Origin: Portulaca oleracea
Lineage: Eukaryota > Streptophyta > Magnoliopsida > Caryophyllales > Portulacaceae
Assembly (NCBI GenBank): GCA_029582165.1
Contig: CM055870.1
Coordinates: forward strand, 41,379,013 to 41,443,012
Length of the DNA stretch: 64,000 nt
Reading direction: 5' to 3'
A program made the position numbers and the translations under genes. The notes under the pieces are model-generated. The model was not told the DNA's origin. It saw only the letters and a list, made by a program, of their open reading frames with translations, and searched no databases. Of the stretch, positions 33,219 to 44,358 are shown one piece after another (the first letter of the stretch is position 1; every line of letters starts with the position of its first letter).

Positions 33219-34931
33219 ATGCAGGCATCCTTGGAGATCGACTCCGAGCTCGCATTAGAGATCCACGCACCGGTCGTTTGGTTCCAAATCCTCACTACGA
33301 TCCATCTGCAACTCATGACTGCATCGTGTGTTCAAGAGGTCCCGGTTCAGAGTACTGAGGCTAACATCACGAAGCATTTAGAGGAGCTCTAGACCAAGCT
33401 ATAAGGTTTGGTCTTCGCTAACACTTTTGAACAGGAGCAAAAGATTGGGATGAGGCAAATTTAATAGCAATAGGTGATGGATGGTGTGCGGCAGGCCATC
33501 ACGAAAATCAATACCAAGTTGGGGTTGAATACCGAAGAAGATGATGAAGAGATTCATGGGTATGAATCTTAACCTAAGCTCATCAAAACATCAGCAGATT
33601 CTGGAGGGGTAGAGACATCTAAAATAAAGGTATTCAAGCCTACAAGGGACCCCGCTGTCAAAGCCCTTGAACAAAGGTTGGAAAGCATCGCCAAGGCGAT
33701 GAGCGTTGTGCTGGCATTTGCTGACAAATACATGGATTCATCTACCTTCAAGCAAGGGCTCAAGAGCAACTTGTCTAAGCACTTAACCATTACAGTTGTA
33801 TTTAAAAGAAGCAAGCCACGGTGGACGACTTAACCACCATGAGGCAGAGGGACGACAAACCCTTCTTGGATTACTTTGAAAGGTGGCATACCAAGCTGTC
33901 TCACATCAATGAGATCATTCCTCTCCGCCTGCAACAATCTACCTTCAAACAAGGGCTCAAGAGCAACTTGTCCAAGCACTTGGGATATCATGTCATCAAA
34001 GATTTTGATTACTTGAAGGACATTTGTGTTCAATTGGAAGCAATGCACAATGACAAGACCACTTCGCCTGGTTGGAAAGGATTTAGCTCCAACAGGAGGG
34101 CTATTGGTGAAGCTAGCCACCTTTCTAAAATTGTTGAGACTAACGCTATCCAACGCAAGGGACCTTATGTGCCAAAGTACGAAACCTATACACCCCTGGA
34201 TGTTCCTTATTCTTAAGCTCTTGATGGACTAGTCAAGAAGGGTATTTTGGTTTTACCTTTATCAAAAGAGGAGCCGAAAATTAAGGGTAGGAATTGGGAT
34301 GCCAACCAATTCTACCGCTACCAATGCTGCCGAGGACATGATACCGAGAAATGTTGTTCTCTCAAAAACAAGATGGAAGATATGATAAGGGCAAGGACAC
34401 TCCCAATGCCAAAAGCTGCTAAGAAGCCTAACAACCAAAATAACCTAATGCATGAGCATACAAATGCTATCTTTAATGAAGATTCAAGCTTTGACCCTTC
34501 TTCCTTGATTGTTAAAGTGGGTCAATCTGACCCATAAATATATGGATTTCATGAAGGTCTATTCATCCATGGCATTTGGGATAGCGATGACGATGACGAG
34601 TATGAGCACTCTAAAAAGAGTGGGTTGGGACTGATGAGCCAACAACGGACGGTGCGACATTTCTTACTCGGTCTGGCCGCCACAATAACAGGAACACCAC
34701 CAGTCCAGTGGTTGTCCCTAATACCACACCAATGGTTGACAACAATGATCAGACTACTCCAAAGATCCACTCTTCACTCAACTCAAGACGACCAAAGTTG
34801 AGGTCACCATTTGGCAACTGTTGTGCACATCGCAAGCTCATAGGCAAAAGATGTTAGATGCCCTTACTGCGCTGACAGTATCTCCTACAATGACCTTTGA
34901 ATCCTTAGTCGCTTATGTGACCACCAACTAG
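33219..34931 (+). pseudogene. Tat copy D: gag
   Basis: The probable start is ATG 33219-33221 (MQASLEIDSELALEIHAP), near a TGCAG that could also be a splice acceptor. LEEL*TKL*GLVFANTF has TAG and TAA where CAG and CAA fit. The middle is rearranged: after ATGGATTCATC (33732-33742) comes a 43-nt piece (TACCTTCAAGC...) from further downstream, then a jump back to AACCATTACAG, losing about 240 bp of the capsid-like domain. Gag is not interrupted by N; 33821-34216 is open and contains the intact N target site. The zinc knuckle CCRGHDTEKCC is present at about 34326-34358. Confidence 0.8.
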
Positions 34932-35642
34932 GGAATAATTGCCTTCAGTGAGGAAGATCTACCTCAACGAGGGGGTCCCATAACAAAGCCCTATACCTCA
35001 CACTGCAATGCTCCAACAAGACTATTTCGTTGGTTCTGGTTGATAATGGATCAGCTGTAAATGTGTGCCCTTGGAGGACGACACAAAAGTTAGGAGTTCA
35101 ATAACAGCATTTGACTCAAAATGGTGTGCAACTAAAAACTTACGATAACTCCTCTCGTAAATCAGTTGGATCCATAAAATTGCCTATAACTACCGGCAAT
35201 ATCACTCGAAATGTGGAGTTTATGGTACTAGACATCCCGACTTCCTTTAATTTGCTTCAACGAAGGCCTTGGCGTCATGAGTGCAACGCTATAACAACTA
35301 CCTTTCACCAGAAGGTGAAAATGATGGTTCGAGGCCAAGTAATCACAATCTCGGGAGAACCTATCAATGCTGACTTTACTCCCAATAAGACAACACTAGA
35401 AGTGGAGCATAGTTCAATGGATGAAGAACTTCACAACTTTGAGATTGTGGCAGTTTTGAGCAAGGACGAAGCTTTTTTTTTACTTTGATCCCTACTCAAA
35501 CCCCAAAGTGCATTCTATTCTCAAGAAACAAGGTTACTTTCCTAGAATGCCATTAGGAAAGAACCCGAAGAACAAGATTCCTCCGGTGTTCAAGACGTTT
35601 AAGCAAAACGAAATATTCAGCTTAGGGTACAAGCCAACTTAG
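34932..35642 (+). pseudogene. Tat copy D: protease and G-patch-like tail
   Basis: VLVDNGSAVNVCP at about 35034-35072, with a TAA at 35102 (Q position, QQ to *). 35111-35488 is open with SIKLPITTGNITRNVEF and NLLQRRPWRHECNA. A short T tract shifts the frame before YFDPYSN. The tail ends at the shared TAG. Confidence 0.8.
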
Positions 35643-36410
35643 AAGGAGGTCAGACTTACAAAAATGACCTTCGTTAAACAGAAAAGGATAGACAATCCTC
35701 CAACCTTATTCCAAACAAAGTCTTATCCACTTACTTTGAATGGACAGTTTGTTAGGGAAGGTGATCACTTCCCTTACTATGGGTTCCCTGAACCGTTTTA
35801 CCTCAAGAACAAAGGAGTTCAAGTTGCTGAATAAGAGATCTTCAAATACTGCTCCACTAACATGGCTACTGTCTTTGTTCCCGCTCGGGACAAACAACCA
35901 CTATTAGAGTAGACTCATCTTGTTGGGAGCAACATTTTTGGCATGTTGTTTGACAAGAAGTCATCCAAGAGAAGTCTAAAGCTGACGCTGTTATTGCTGC
36001 ACTATCTAACCCGGGGTTTGACCCAAGCCTCATGATCATTGAAGATGAAGGAGCTAATGCGGTCTCATGGGTCGATGTTGAGGAAAATAACTTTGTTTTA
36101 TCGGTAGGAGAGTTTGTTCCTGAAGTCATAGAGTCAAGTCCTAAGGGTCTAGAGTCTAACGAGGCTGGTCTTGAGCGTACTGGCGATGTATTCCTTTATG
36201 CAGTCAATAAAATGAACATTTCTGCTTACTCTGACCCCTTCTTCCCTGAACTGTTGGGCCAACAATGATCTTGAATTTAGTGAACCCGTAAAAGAACTTT
36301 TTAATGAACATGAGCACAAAATGCCGGTGTTGGAAGACACCATCAATATAAATGTGGGTACAAATGAGCAACCTCGGGAGTTGAAGTTGGGTAGTTCACT
36401 AAGAAAGTAG
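35643..36410 (+). pseudogene. Tat copy D: protease-RT linker
   Basis: Same block as in the other copies. TAG replaces W in PLLE*THLVGSN (about 35909), one base is lost at 35950, and the open remainder is 36032-36268. Confidence 0.6.
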
Positions 36411-37857
36411 GATTAGCATTCACAAAGCTTGTCAAAGAATTTGTTGATGTATTCGCATGGTCTTATGACGATATGCTAGAGATTGACTGGGAAACTGCAG
36501 AACATACCATCCCTTTGCTTCCTAATGCAAAGCCGATTCGACAAAAGGTTGGGAGGATCAAACCTGAATGGGCTAAGAAGATCTAAGAGGAAATGATCAA
36601 ACAGATCAATGCTAAATTTATCAAAGTAGTTTAATACCCTGAATAGATTGCCAACATCGTCCTTGTGCCTAAGAAAGATGAGAAAGTGCGCATGTGTGTA
36701 GACTTCCGGGACCTCAATAAAACCAGTCCCAAGGATAGTTTCCCATTACCTCACATTGATGTATTGGTGGATAACACTTGCGGACACTAGCTTTTGACTT
36801 TCATGGACAGATATGCATGTTACAATCAAATCAAGATGGCAGAAGAACATATGGAGAAAACCTCATTTACCACGCCATGGGGAATGTACTGTTATGTGGT
36901 CATGCCTTTCGGTCTCAAAAATGTCGGAGCAACATATCAAAGGACTGCCAACAGTCTACTTCATGATATTATGCATAAGGAAATAGAAGTTTATGTGGAT
37001 GACATGATTGTCAAATCCAAGATAAGGAAGGAGCATATTCCTAATCTCTGCAAGTTCTTCCTACGACTTCGTAAGTGCAAGATGCGGCTTAATCCAGCAA
37101 AGTGCACCTTTGGTGTAACCTCTGGGAAGCTTCTAAGCTATGTGGTTAGCCAACGAGGCATTGAAGTAGATCCTTCAAAGATAAAGGTCATCCAAGATTT
37201 GCAGCCGCCCAAGACAGAAAAAGAGATAAGAGGTTTTCTAGGGCGAGTTCAGTACATCACTAGATTCATCGCTTACAATGACTTGCAAACATTTATTCAA
37301 GAAGTTGAACAAGGGAAGTAAAATAGAATGGGATAATCCGTGTCAAACTGCTTTTGAAAAAATCAAAGAGTATTTGCAACATCCACCGTTACTCATGCCT
37401 CAAGTAACAGATGAGCCTCCACTCCTTTATCTTACAGTGACTAGCTCCGCAACGGGGATATGATGGCTCAAAAGGTAAAAGTTCAAGAGAGCGCCATCTA
37501 CTACTTGAGCAAGAAATTTCTAGACTACGAAAGTCGATATGCTGATATAGAGAAGATGGCTCTTGCATTGGTAATGGCCACCAAGAAGCTGAAGCATTAC
37601 ATGCTTTCACATACTGTATATGTCATAGTTGAGAATAACCCCATCAAATTCATTATGGAACAACCTACTACCAACAACCACATCGCTCGATAGGTGGTCA
37701 TGCTTTCCCAATTCAATCTTCAGTACTTGCCCCAGAAATCCATCAAAGGGCGGGTTGTTTCAAATTTCTTGGCCCCTTCACCATCACAAGAACCTCCAAG
37801 CACTCACTTGGAATTCCCAGACGAGGATATCTTTCTCATTCATGAGACTACATGGTA
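36411..37857 (+). pseudogene. Tat copy D: reverse transcriptase and RNase H
   Basis: The RT frame 36794-37321 (175 codons) includes EHMEKTSFTTPWGMYCYVVMPFGLKNVGATYQR, YVDD (about 36992-37003), and FLGRVQYITRFIAYN, where a small loss shifts the frame. RNase H has SKKFLDYESRYADIEKMALALV, then TAG after NNHIAR (37691-37693), shared with E. The upstream RT stops are as in A, B and E. Confidence 0.82.
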
Positions 37858-38260
37858 AATGTATTTCGACTGGGCTTCCAATTAGATGGGTTGTGGAGTT
37901 GGAGTTTTATTGATTTCTCTAGAAGGGACACAAGTCCCAGTACATATCGGTGAAGCTGGATTTGGTGTTATTAACAATGCTGCAGAATACAAAGCATGCA
38001 TAAGGGGTTTGCAACCTGCTTTGACCTTAGGCATACGCCACATAAAGGTATTTGGAGATTCTAGCCTCATCATCAATCAGGCTAAGAGTGCATGGAAGGT
38101 TCGAAATGAATGCCTCATAGCATACTAGCAGAAGCTACTGGGACTTGCTGACCAATTTGAGAAAATTAGTTTCCAATACCTTTCTAGGGATCATAATGAG
38201 TTGGCTGATGCACTAGATGAACTATCCTTAATGATATCAATCCCCACAGGCACGCTACAG
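37858..38260 (+). pseudogene. Tat copy D: second (archaeal-type) RNase H
   Basis: Full-length form without the 120-bp deletion: YFDWASN, MGCGVGVLLISLEG, INNAAEYKACIRGLQPAL, VFGDSSLIINQ and HNELADALDEL. The catalytic D, E, D set is visible. Stops: TAG after ASN (37885-37887) and TAG in AY*QKLL (38126-38128), both shared with E. Confidence 0.82.
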
Positions 38261-39150
38261 CTACCTGTGGTAGTAGAGCGACAGTCTAAACCAGCATATG
38301 TTTGTACTATGGAATCACAAGAAGTTGATACTGAAGCATGGTTCCACGACATATACAATTTTCTCCGAAAAGGTGAATATTCGGCTGAGTTGAATGCCCG
38401 AGGACAACGAGCAATCAGGTCCTTAGCAGCACAACACTGCTTGATCCGAGATCGTTTGTACAAAAAGTCGGCTACAAACATCAATTTGTTGTGTATAGAT
38501 GCTGAAAGTGCAAAAGAGGTCATGGCCACTGTGCATGGAGGAGAGTGTGGACCTCACATGAATGGACGCATGTTAGTGAAGAAGATTTAGAGGGCTAGTT
38601 ACTATTGGTCGATAATGGAAGCAGATAGCTTGGAGTTCGTTCGAAGGTGTCATAAATGTCAGAAATATGCTAATTTGCAGCATCAACATCCATCGTATCT
38701 GACAATTTTGACATCTCCGTAGCCATTCCTTGTATGGGGGATTGACATCATCGGCAAGATACACCCAACAGGGACGGGAGGTGATGAATACATCTTGGTT
38801 GCTATTGATTACTTAACTAAGTGGGTAGAGGCAGCCTCTAATGCTAAACTCACATCCAAGCAAGTGGCTAAATTCATCCTTCATAACATCATATGTCAAT
38901 ATGGAGTACCCCATGAAATCATTAGTGACAATGGGAGTCATTTTTGGAAGGAGGTAAAGACATTGCTAGGCACTTATCATATTTAGCATCACCGATCTTC
39001 ACCCTACAGACCTTAAACTAATGGAGTTGTAGAAGCAACCAATAAAACAGTGGCGAGAATCATTAAGAAAATGGTAACTACTTACAAAGATTGGCCTGAA
39101 AAATTTCCATTTGCCTTTGGGGATATCGTACCTCTATACGAACTGCTACA
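38261..39150 (+). pseudogene. Tat copy D: integrase, truncated at C terminus
   Basis: Zinc-binding H...H...CHKCQ and core WGIDIIGKI, IISDNGSHF, ANGVVEA-type motif reading TNGVVEATNKT, so all catalytic residues are visible. Four transitions relative to copy E create stops: KKI*RAS (38588), SP*PFLV (about 38720), HI*HHRS (38984) and RP*TNG (39013). The frame breaks at CTACAG 39145-39150, where unrelated DNA begins. E continues to YYA at the natural end. Confidence 0.85.
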
Positions 39151-40572
39151 GGCCTTTAAATATCGTACCATGGGAAAGGGTCTACGAATCCTCATCGGGA
39201 CTTACTACAGGCCTTTAAATAAGTTCGAAATCTTTCGGCAAGAATAAGCGAAAAGAGTCAACATAGGATGTTGAAAAGGGCATTCCTTCACTCTTTAAAC
39301 CATAACTCCTTCAATACAACTTCGATGAACCTCATATTTTGAGAGCTCAAAGTACACACCGAGAGCTTTCCATCGATCCTTATAAGCATGAAGCAGAGTT
39401 CGGATGAAGAAGTTATGTGAGTCTGAAGTCAGAAGAAAGCTGCCTATAAAGGTCACGCCCGTGAAGGTTGTTGTAGCGCCCGCGACGACACTGGGAGGAA
39501 GAATTGAGAATTGGAACATCGTGACACCTACGACGACCAGGGTCGCGTTTGCGACACATTGTGCCCAGGTCGCGCCCGCGACACCTTGTCTTCTCACTTT
39601 CGCCGGTTCGTTCGCCAGGAGTGTCGCGCCTACGACGGCCCAGATTTCGCGACTTTTTTCGGCTTAAATGGCTGTGTTTAATTCCCTAATTACCTTGTAT
39701 AAATACACCTTTTACTGTTTTTGAAGGCATACTTTGTTGATATTTGCTAATGAAAAGATAGAGTGCTATCTGAACTTCCCCTCAAACCTTGTTCTTACTT
39801 TATCGAATTGATTATTGGTGGTGTTAGCAAGTCATTCCTTTATTAGTTAGTGGTGGATTACCTTTCGCTAATCATCGTGGGATGTTAGGCTTTTGGTGGT
39901 GGAATTTCCTTTATCCAAGGTCATATCCAAGCATCTTGGTGCTCAAGCTTTGTGTGATTGATTGATTCGGGTTCTCAACGTAACTCAAGTTTTTTAATTT
40001 TCCCCCACGCCGATACGCTCCACAACAATAAATTAACCTATCGTCATAGGCGCATACTTAAATCAACTAAAAGAAGCAATAAAATATAAATGTCAAACTC
40101 AAAAAAATATTACTTACATTACCTACTTTACTTGCATTACCCATTTTAAATACATTGTCATTGTTTAGTTACTTTACATTACTTATTTTTACATCCAGTA
40201 AAATATTATTTACATTACCTATCTCGGTTAATAGCCATTATTTCCTGTAATTTTCCGTTGGATTTGATGTCTATTTTGTCAGTGCATTTCGGATGATTGT
40301 GATTAGTTGTCATTATAGGACTTTGTTTTCTGCGCCAGTTTATGAGTTGGGGAATTGATGTTTGATTCCCTAAGAACTCACAGTTTCCAGCATGGAGAAG
40401 TCATTATCCGATCTGAATGTTACTGCTTGGTGGGCTGCTAGTCCTCTGCTCGGACCAGCAGTGTTCTGGAAAGTTATTCCCCTCGCTATGAATCCATCTA
40501 GAACTGGTAAAAGCTGACCCGACACGGTTACTGACCTGAACCTAACACGATATTAAATGGGTTTAGGTAGAT
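39151..40572. mobile_element. Foreign insert in copy D: LTR-like fragment and AT-rich DNA
   Basis: No match to any other part of the window. CTACAGGCCTTTAAAT occurs at 39147-39162 and 39205-39220, framing a 42-bp piece. 39290-39990 looks like an LTR: CATAACTCCTTC and GATGAAGAAGTTATG motifs common in plant gypsy LTRs, a GC-rich block with GTCGCG(C/T)(C/T)(C/T)GCGAC-type repeats (39460-39650), and TATAAATA at 39699-39706. 40080-40240 has degenerate TTACATTACC repeats. 40240-40560 shows nothing recognisable. The family and borders are not identified. Confidence 0.5.
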
Positions 40573-40813
40573 AGTCTAGGATCATATACTGTGTTTATCG
40601 ATCGCCTTTCACTCCTGCAATTCAAACTGAAAGTCTAGGATCATGTACTGTGTTTTATTTAATGTTTTTATGATAAATTAGTTTGTATTTTGTGCTTTCA
40701 ATTTGGATATTATCTTTCTGGCTACTTTTGTTTTCCTTGGAACAAAAGATGAAAATTATTTATTCAATAAAACATGATTTGCACCAATTATTTATTCAAT
40801 GTCATGTCATAGT
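40573..40813 (+). other. Tat 3' tail of copy D with 59-bp tandem duplication
   Basis: AGTCTAGGATCAT(A/G)TACTGTGTTT is present at 40573-40594 and again at 40632-40653. The first copy provides the ACTGTG (40588-40593) at which B and C were joined to integrase. The rest equals 30160-30379. Confidence 0.65.
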
Positions 40814-42342
40814 TGTAGACACCAGGATTTACACCGACTAAATTCTGACTCATCGAAACTCGGCAAGTCATTTGGGCCGAACACCAAAATGGGTCATTGG
40901 GCCCATTTAGTCAATAAAACGGGCACAACAGATCAAATAAGATCGCTTAAAAATAATAAAGGCCGCATAACCTTTATCAATTCACAGCCTGGCCCAAAAC
41001 ACGGATCCAGCCCAGGGAAAATGAATAAAGGTCGCATGACCTTTACGGAAAGTAGAGGTCCGCCTTTTGCTTGCCACGTGACCAATCCTTGCCCTTAATT
41101 CTTATAGGTTACCTGACCAATATCAATTTCTTTTCATTTCGGCGCAAAACTCCATGCAATCCCGTGATAATAGCCCCACGTGATTGACCTTGGTTGACCA
41201 TGAAAATGTAATAAACCGCATGACTTATGATTTTTTGCATGGAGGAGGCTTGATTGTAGGGATGTGTCCCTCCTCTTTCCCTCCAAATCCCTCACCACTC
41301 CACCTATAAATACCACACCATTTTTGCTCATTTTCATCAACTAATTATTATCGCTGCACCTAAACTCTCTCTAAATTCTCCCTTTCTAATTCATTCATAG
41401 TCACTCTCACGTCTCCATATTATCATTCCCATACCATAGCCATCCTCATACTCATTCTTCCATTCAAGCATCAAACTGAGGCCAAATCAAAGCCTTAATC
41501 TTCGTATTCAAGCATCCGTCATCAAGCAAGGTTTGCCTTCATTTTTGTTATTGTTGTATTTAAGTTTTGTAATTCATGCTTTAATTCTATTATTTGTACG
41601 GTTTTGTAAAAGAAAACCGCATTGTTTTATATTGCATATTCGAGAATATAATTTCGCGAAATTAATTAAACTTCTCCCCGACCTTTTTCATTTCAAGTTC
41701 GGTTTTAGTAAAGTCTGTTTTCTAACAGGCGAATTCGAGAGTTCTTTTAATTCTCGGATTCGTAATCGGACCCTCGAACTTAGAAATCGGGTTCGGAGAC
41801 CGGAGTTATTTCTTGGTATTTTTGTTTATCAACTTCCTTAAATCGGATGGCGAATCTTTGTTTTCTATATAACCCTTTTAGTTATTAAAAATACATGTTT
41901 TTGCATCAAAATACTCGGAAATGATTTAATACCATCCATTTCACCAACCCAAAGTCAACCCAAGAGAAAACGGGCTTGGAAATTAGCAAAGGCTATGCGG
42001 CGTTTCCTAATTTCCCCCATATTTCTCTGGGCCGAAGTGGCACTGGCCCAGCCATGAAATTTCCAAACGCAATGCAGCCTTTGACAATTTCCGGCAGCCC
42101 GTATCTCTTCTTGGCCCAGGTCTGGGAATAATTGGTAACAACTCATTAATAGATTATTTTTATGCAAATTCGAGTATTTTTTACAACATAAAAGGGTTTG
42201 TAAAAAAATAAAGTTTCATCAACTTGAAAACGAATTATGAAAATAAAAATATCCTTATTTAAGGATTAAGAACCCTTAGTCGGCTCCCGACACTTAAGCT
42301 GCGCATCACAGGAAAATGGTCACTTTTCCCAGGGTCCTACCT
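40814..42342 (+). repeat. Tat LTR L2, between copies D and C
   Basis: TGTAGACACC start; TATAAATA 41305-41312; CACGTG 41177-41182; TTGACC at 41184-41189 and 41194-41199. Several percent different from L1 and L3. Confidence 0.8.
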
Positions 42343-42344
42343 AT

Positions 42345-42363
42345 TGGCAACTCCACTAGGGAC
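42345..42363 (+). other. Mutated Tat primer-binding site, L2
   Basis: TGGCAACTCCACTAGGGAC differs from L1 and L3 by two G-to-A changes, so copy C had lost a perfect primer site. Confidence 0.7.
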
Positions 42364-43616
42364 TGAAACTTAAAAAGAGGGTAAAACTTGAACAAATCAA
42401 TTTTAATATTCTTTTAGACATCTTTGCATACCGGGCCACTCGTCGGGTCTTTTGACACGTGAGCACAAAGGAGACGGTTTGGTAAACTAGGATGATACCT
42501 GAGAGCGGGTGACCAGTACTATAGCAATGCATACCGCAATCGCTAGGCATTTGGTCACTTCTTCCCCCATGTTACACTCCAAGGCTTCCTTGAAGTCTGA
42601 CGAGCAACACCTCACACACTTTGCCCAAAATTTATGAGGGTGAAGTGTGCACCGAGGCGAGAACGTGTGGTTGGCCATATATCCCGACCATAAAAATCCA
42701 TGAATATAGAGACTTGGTTCAGGATAACTCTCATGTTGTATGCTATGTGTAAATGTGTTTCCCATCCCCCCCCCTTTTTTTTTGTAAAAATTTGACCCTA
42801 GTTTGGATATAAAATTCTTTGGGTTAAGAAAACAAAAAATTACTTAGAGGTACCCTAACTTTTGAAAATACAATTTTTTGGTACCCTAACTTTTCAAAAC
42901 TAATTTTGGGGTACCCTAACTTTTAGGATTAGAAATTACTAGGTGAATTTCCGGCGAAACTCCGATTGATTCAAATCATTTTCGTCCACAAAAACACTTA
43001 ATCAATTTCCTGCCTAAAACTCACCGTTGAATTCAAATCATTGACCGAAAATTCACCTAATTATTTCTAATTCTAAAAGTTAGGTTACTCCAAAATTTGT
43101 TTTTTAAAGTTGGGGTACCAGAAAAACATTTCACCAAAAGTTAGGGTACCCCTAAGTAATTTTTTGTTAAGAAAAGGATTATTTATTGATTAGTATAATT
43201 AACCCAAAAAGGCATTATTGTTAGTCCAATGGAAGGGCCCATTTACGTCCAAGGGTTAGCTATTTTAATTAATAAATGAAAATTGACTCACCTTAGATGA
43301 TATTATATGGTTCATTATGAAATTCTCTTAACAAAAAGTCCAAAAAAATATAATTAAAAGTCCAACAAAGTTAATGGGTAGCGTATTAGACTGCATAATA
43401 GTCATTAAGCTTGAGTAAATTAATTTATCGATTTAATTAATAAATCCATCACATTTATGGTCGGCCCGTTGTTAGGCTCAACCATATTGGATTTATCATT
43501 TAAGCCCATAAATTAATTAAAACTCGCTTATTTAATAGCAATAGGTGATGGATGGTGTGCCCAACCATATTGGATTAATAAATTAATTATAACAAAGTTA
43601 ATGGGTAGCGTATTAG
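42364..43616 (+). other. Tat copy C 5' UTR, with MITE and scramble
   Basis: C/T homopolymer junction at about 42766-42782, MITE 42833-43166, then leader and the same scrambled join as copy B (43530-43616). No gene is seen. Confidence 0.7.
42824..43175. mobile_element. Complete MULE-type MITE (334 bp) with 9-bp target duplication
   Basis: The element is 42833-43166. Its ends CAAAAAATTACTTAGAGGTA... and ...TACCCCTAAGTAATTTTTTG form a 31-bp terminal inverted repeat with one mismatch. TTAAGAAAA flanks both sides (42824-42832, 43167-43175). Copies D and E have a single TTGAGAAAA at this point, a true empty site. GGTACCCTAACTTTT is repeated subterminally, and most of the element can fold back on itself. 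Nine-base duplications and long inverted repeats fit the Mutator superfamily. No coding capacity. Confidence 0.88.
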
Positions 43617-44353
43617 GTTTGATCTTCGCTAACACTTTTGAACAGGAGCAGAAAATTGGGACGAGGCTAATTTAATAGCAATAGGTGATGGATGGTGTGC
43701 TGCAGGCCATCACCAAAATCAATACCAAGTTGGGGATGAATACCGAAGAAGATGATGAAGAGATTCATGGGTATGAATCTTAACTTAAGCTCATCAAAAC
43801 ATCAGCAGATTCTAGAGGGGTGGAGACATCTAAAATAAAGGTATCCAAGCCTACAAGGGACCCCGCTGTGAAAGCCCTTGAACAAAGGTTGGAAAGCATC
43901 GCCAATGCAATAAGAGTTGTGCTGGCATTTGCTGACAAATACATGGAAGTACATTTACCTGTTCATCCCGTTCTTAAGGTCATTGACAAGATTGAGGTAC
44001 CAAACATCAAGTTCAAACCCTCTAAGAATCCCACTCTTCATATTGAGGAATTCATGAGATAAGCACCGCCGAACCGGATTGATGTCAGTTTATACTCCAC
44101 AGTCTTCCCATCCACCTTAGATGGTGAATCCAAAGTGTGGTATCATGCTCTATCAGCCTACGTCAAAGCCAACTGGAATGAGTTATTTAAAGCTTTCATT
44201 AACCATTACAGTTGAATTTAAAAGAAGCAACCCATGGTGGACGACTTAACCACCATGAGGCAGAGGGACAACCAATCCTTCTTGGATTACTTTGAAAGGT
44301 GGCATACCAAGCTGTCTCACATCAATGAGACCATTCCTCTCCGCCTGCAACAA
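43617..44353 (+). pseudogene. Tat copy C: gag, N-terminal part
   Basis: Same content as copy B but without the 14-bp deletion (KYMEVHLPVHPVLKV is intact). The open part is 43820-44062. TAA replaces the L codon in EFMR*APP (44060-44062). Ends at the N insertion. Confidence 0.78.
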
Positions 44354-44358
44354 TCTAC

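Larger units (their letters stand above)
19475..43166 (+). repeat. Array superunit 1: Tat copy B with N, L1, Tat copy D, L2, next MITE
   Basis: Counted from MITE end to MITE end this unit is 23.69 kb. It holds a nested-type Tat copy followed by a non-nested one. The next unit (43167 to the window end) repeats the same order: nested C, L3, non-nested E. B and C share MITE, UTR scramble, N site and deletions; D and E share their absence. Confidence 0.75.
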
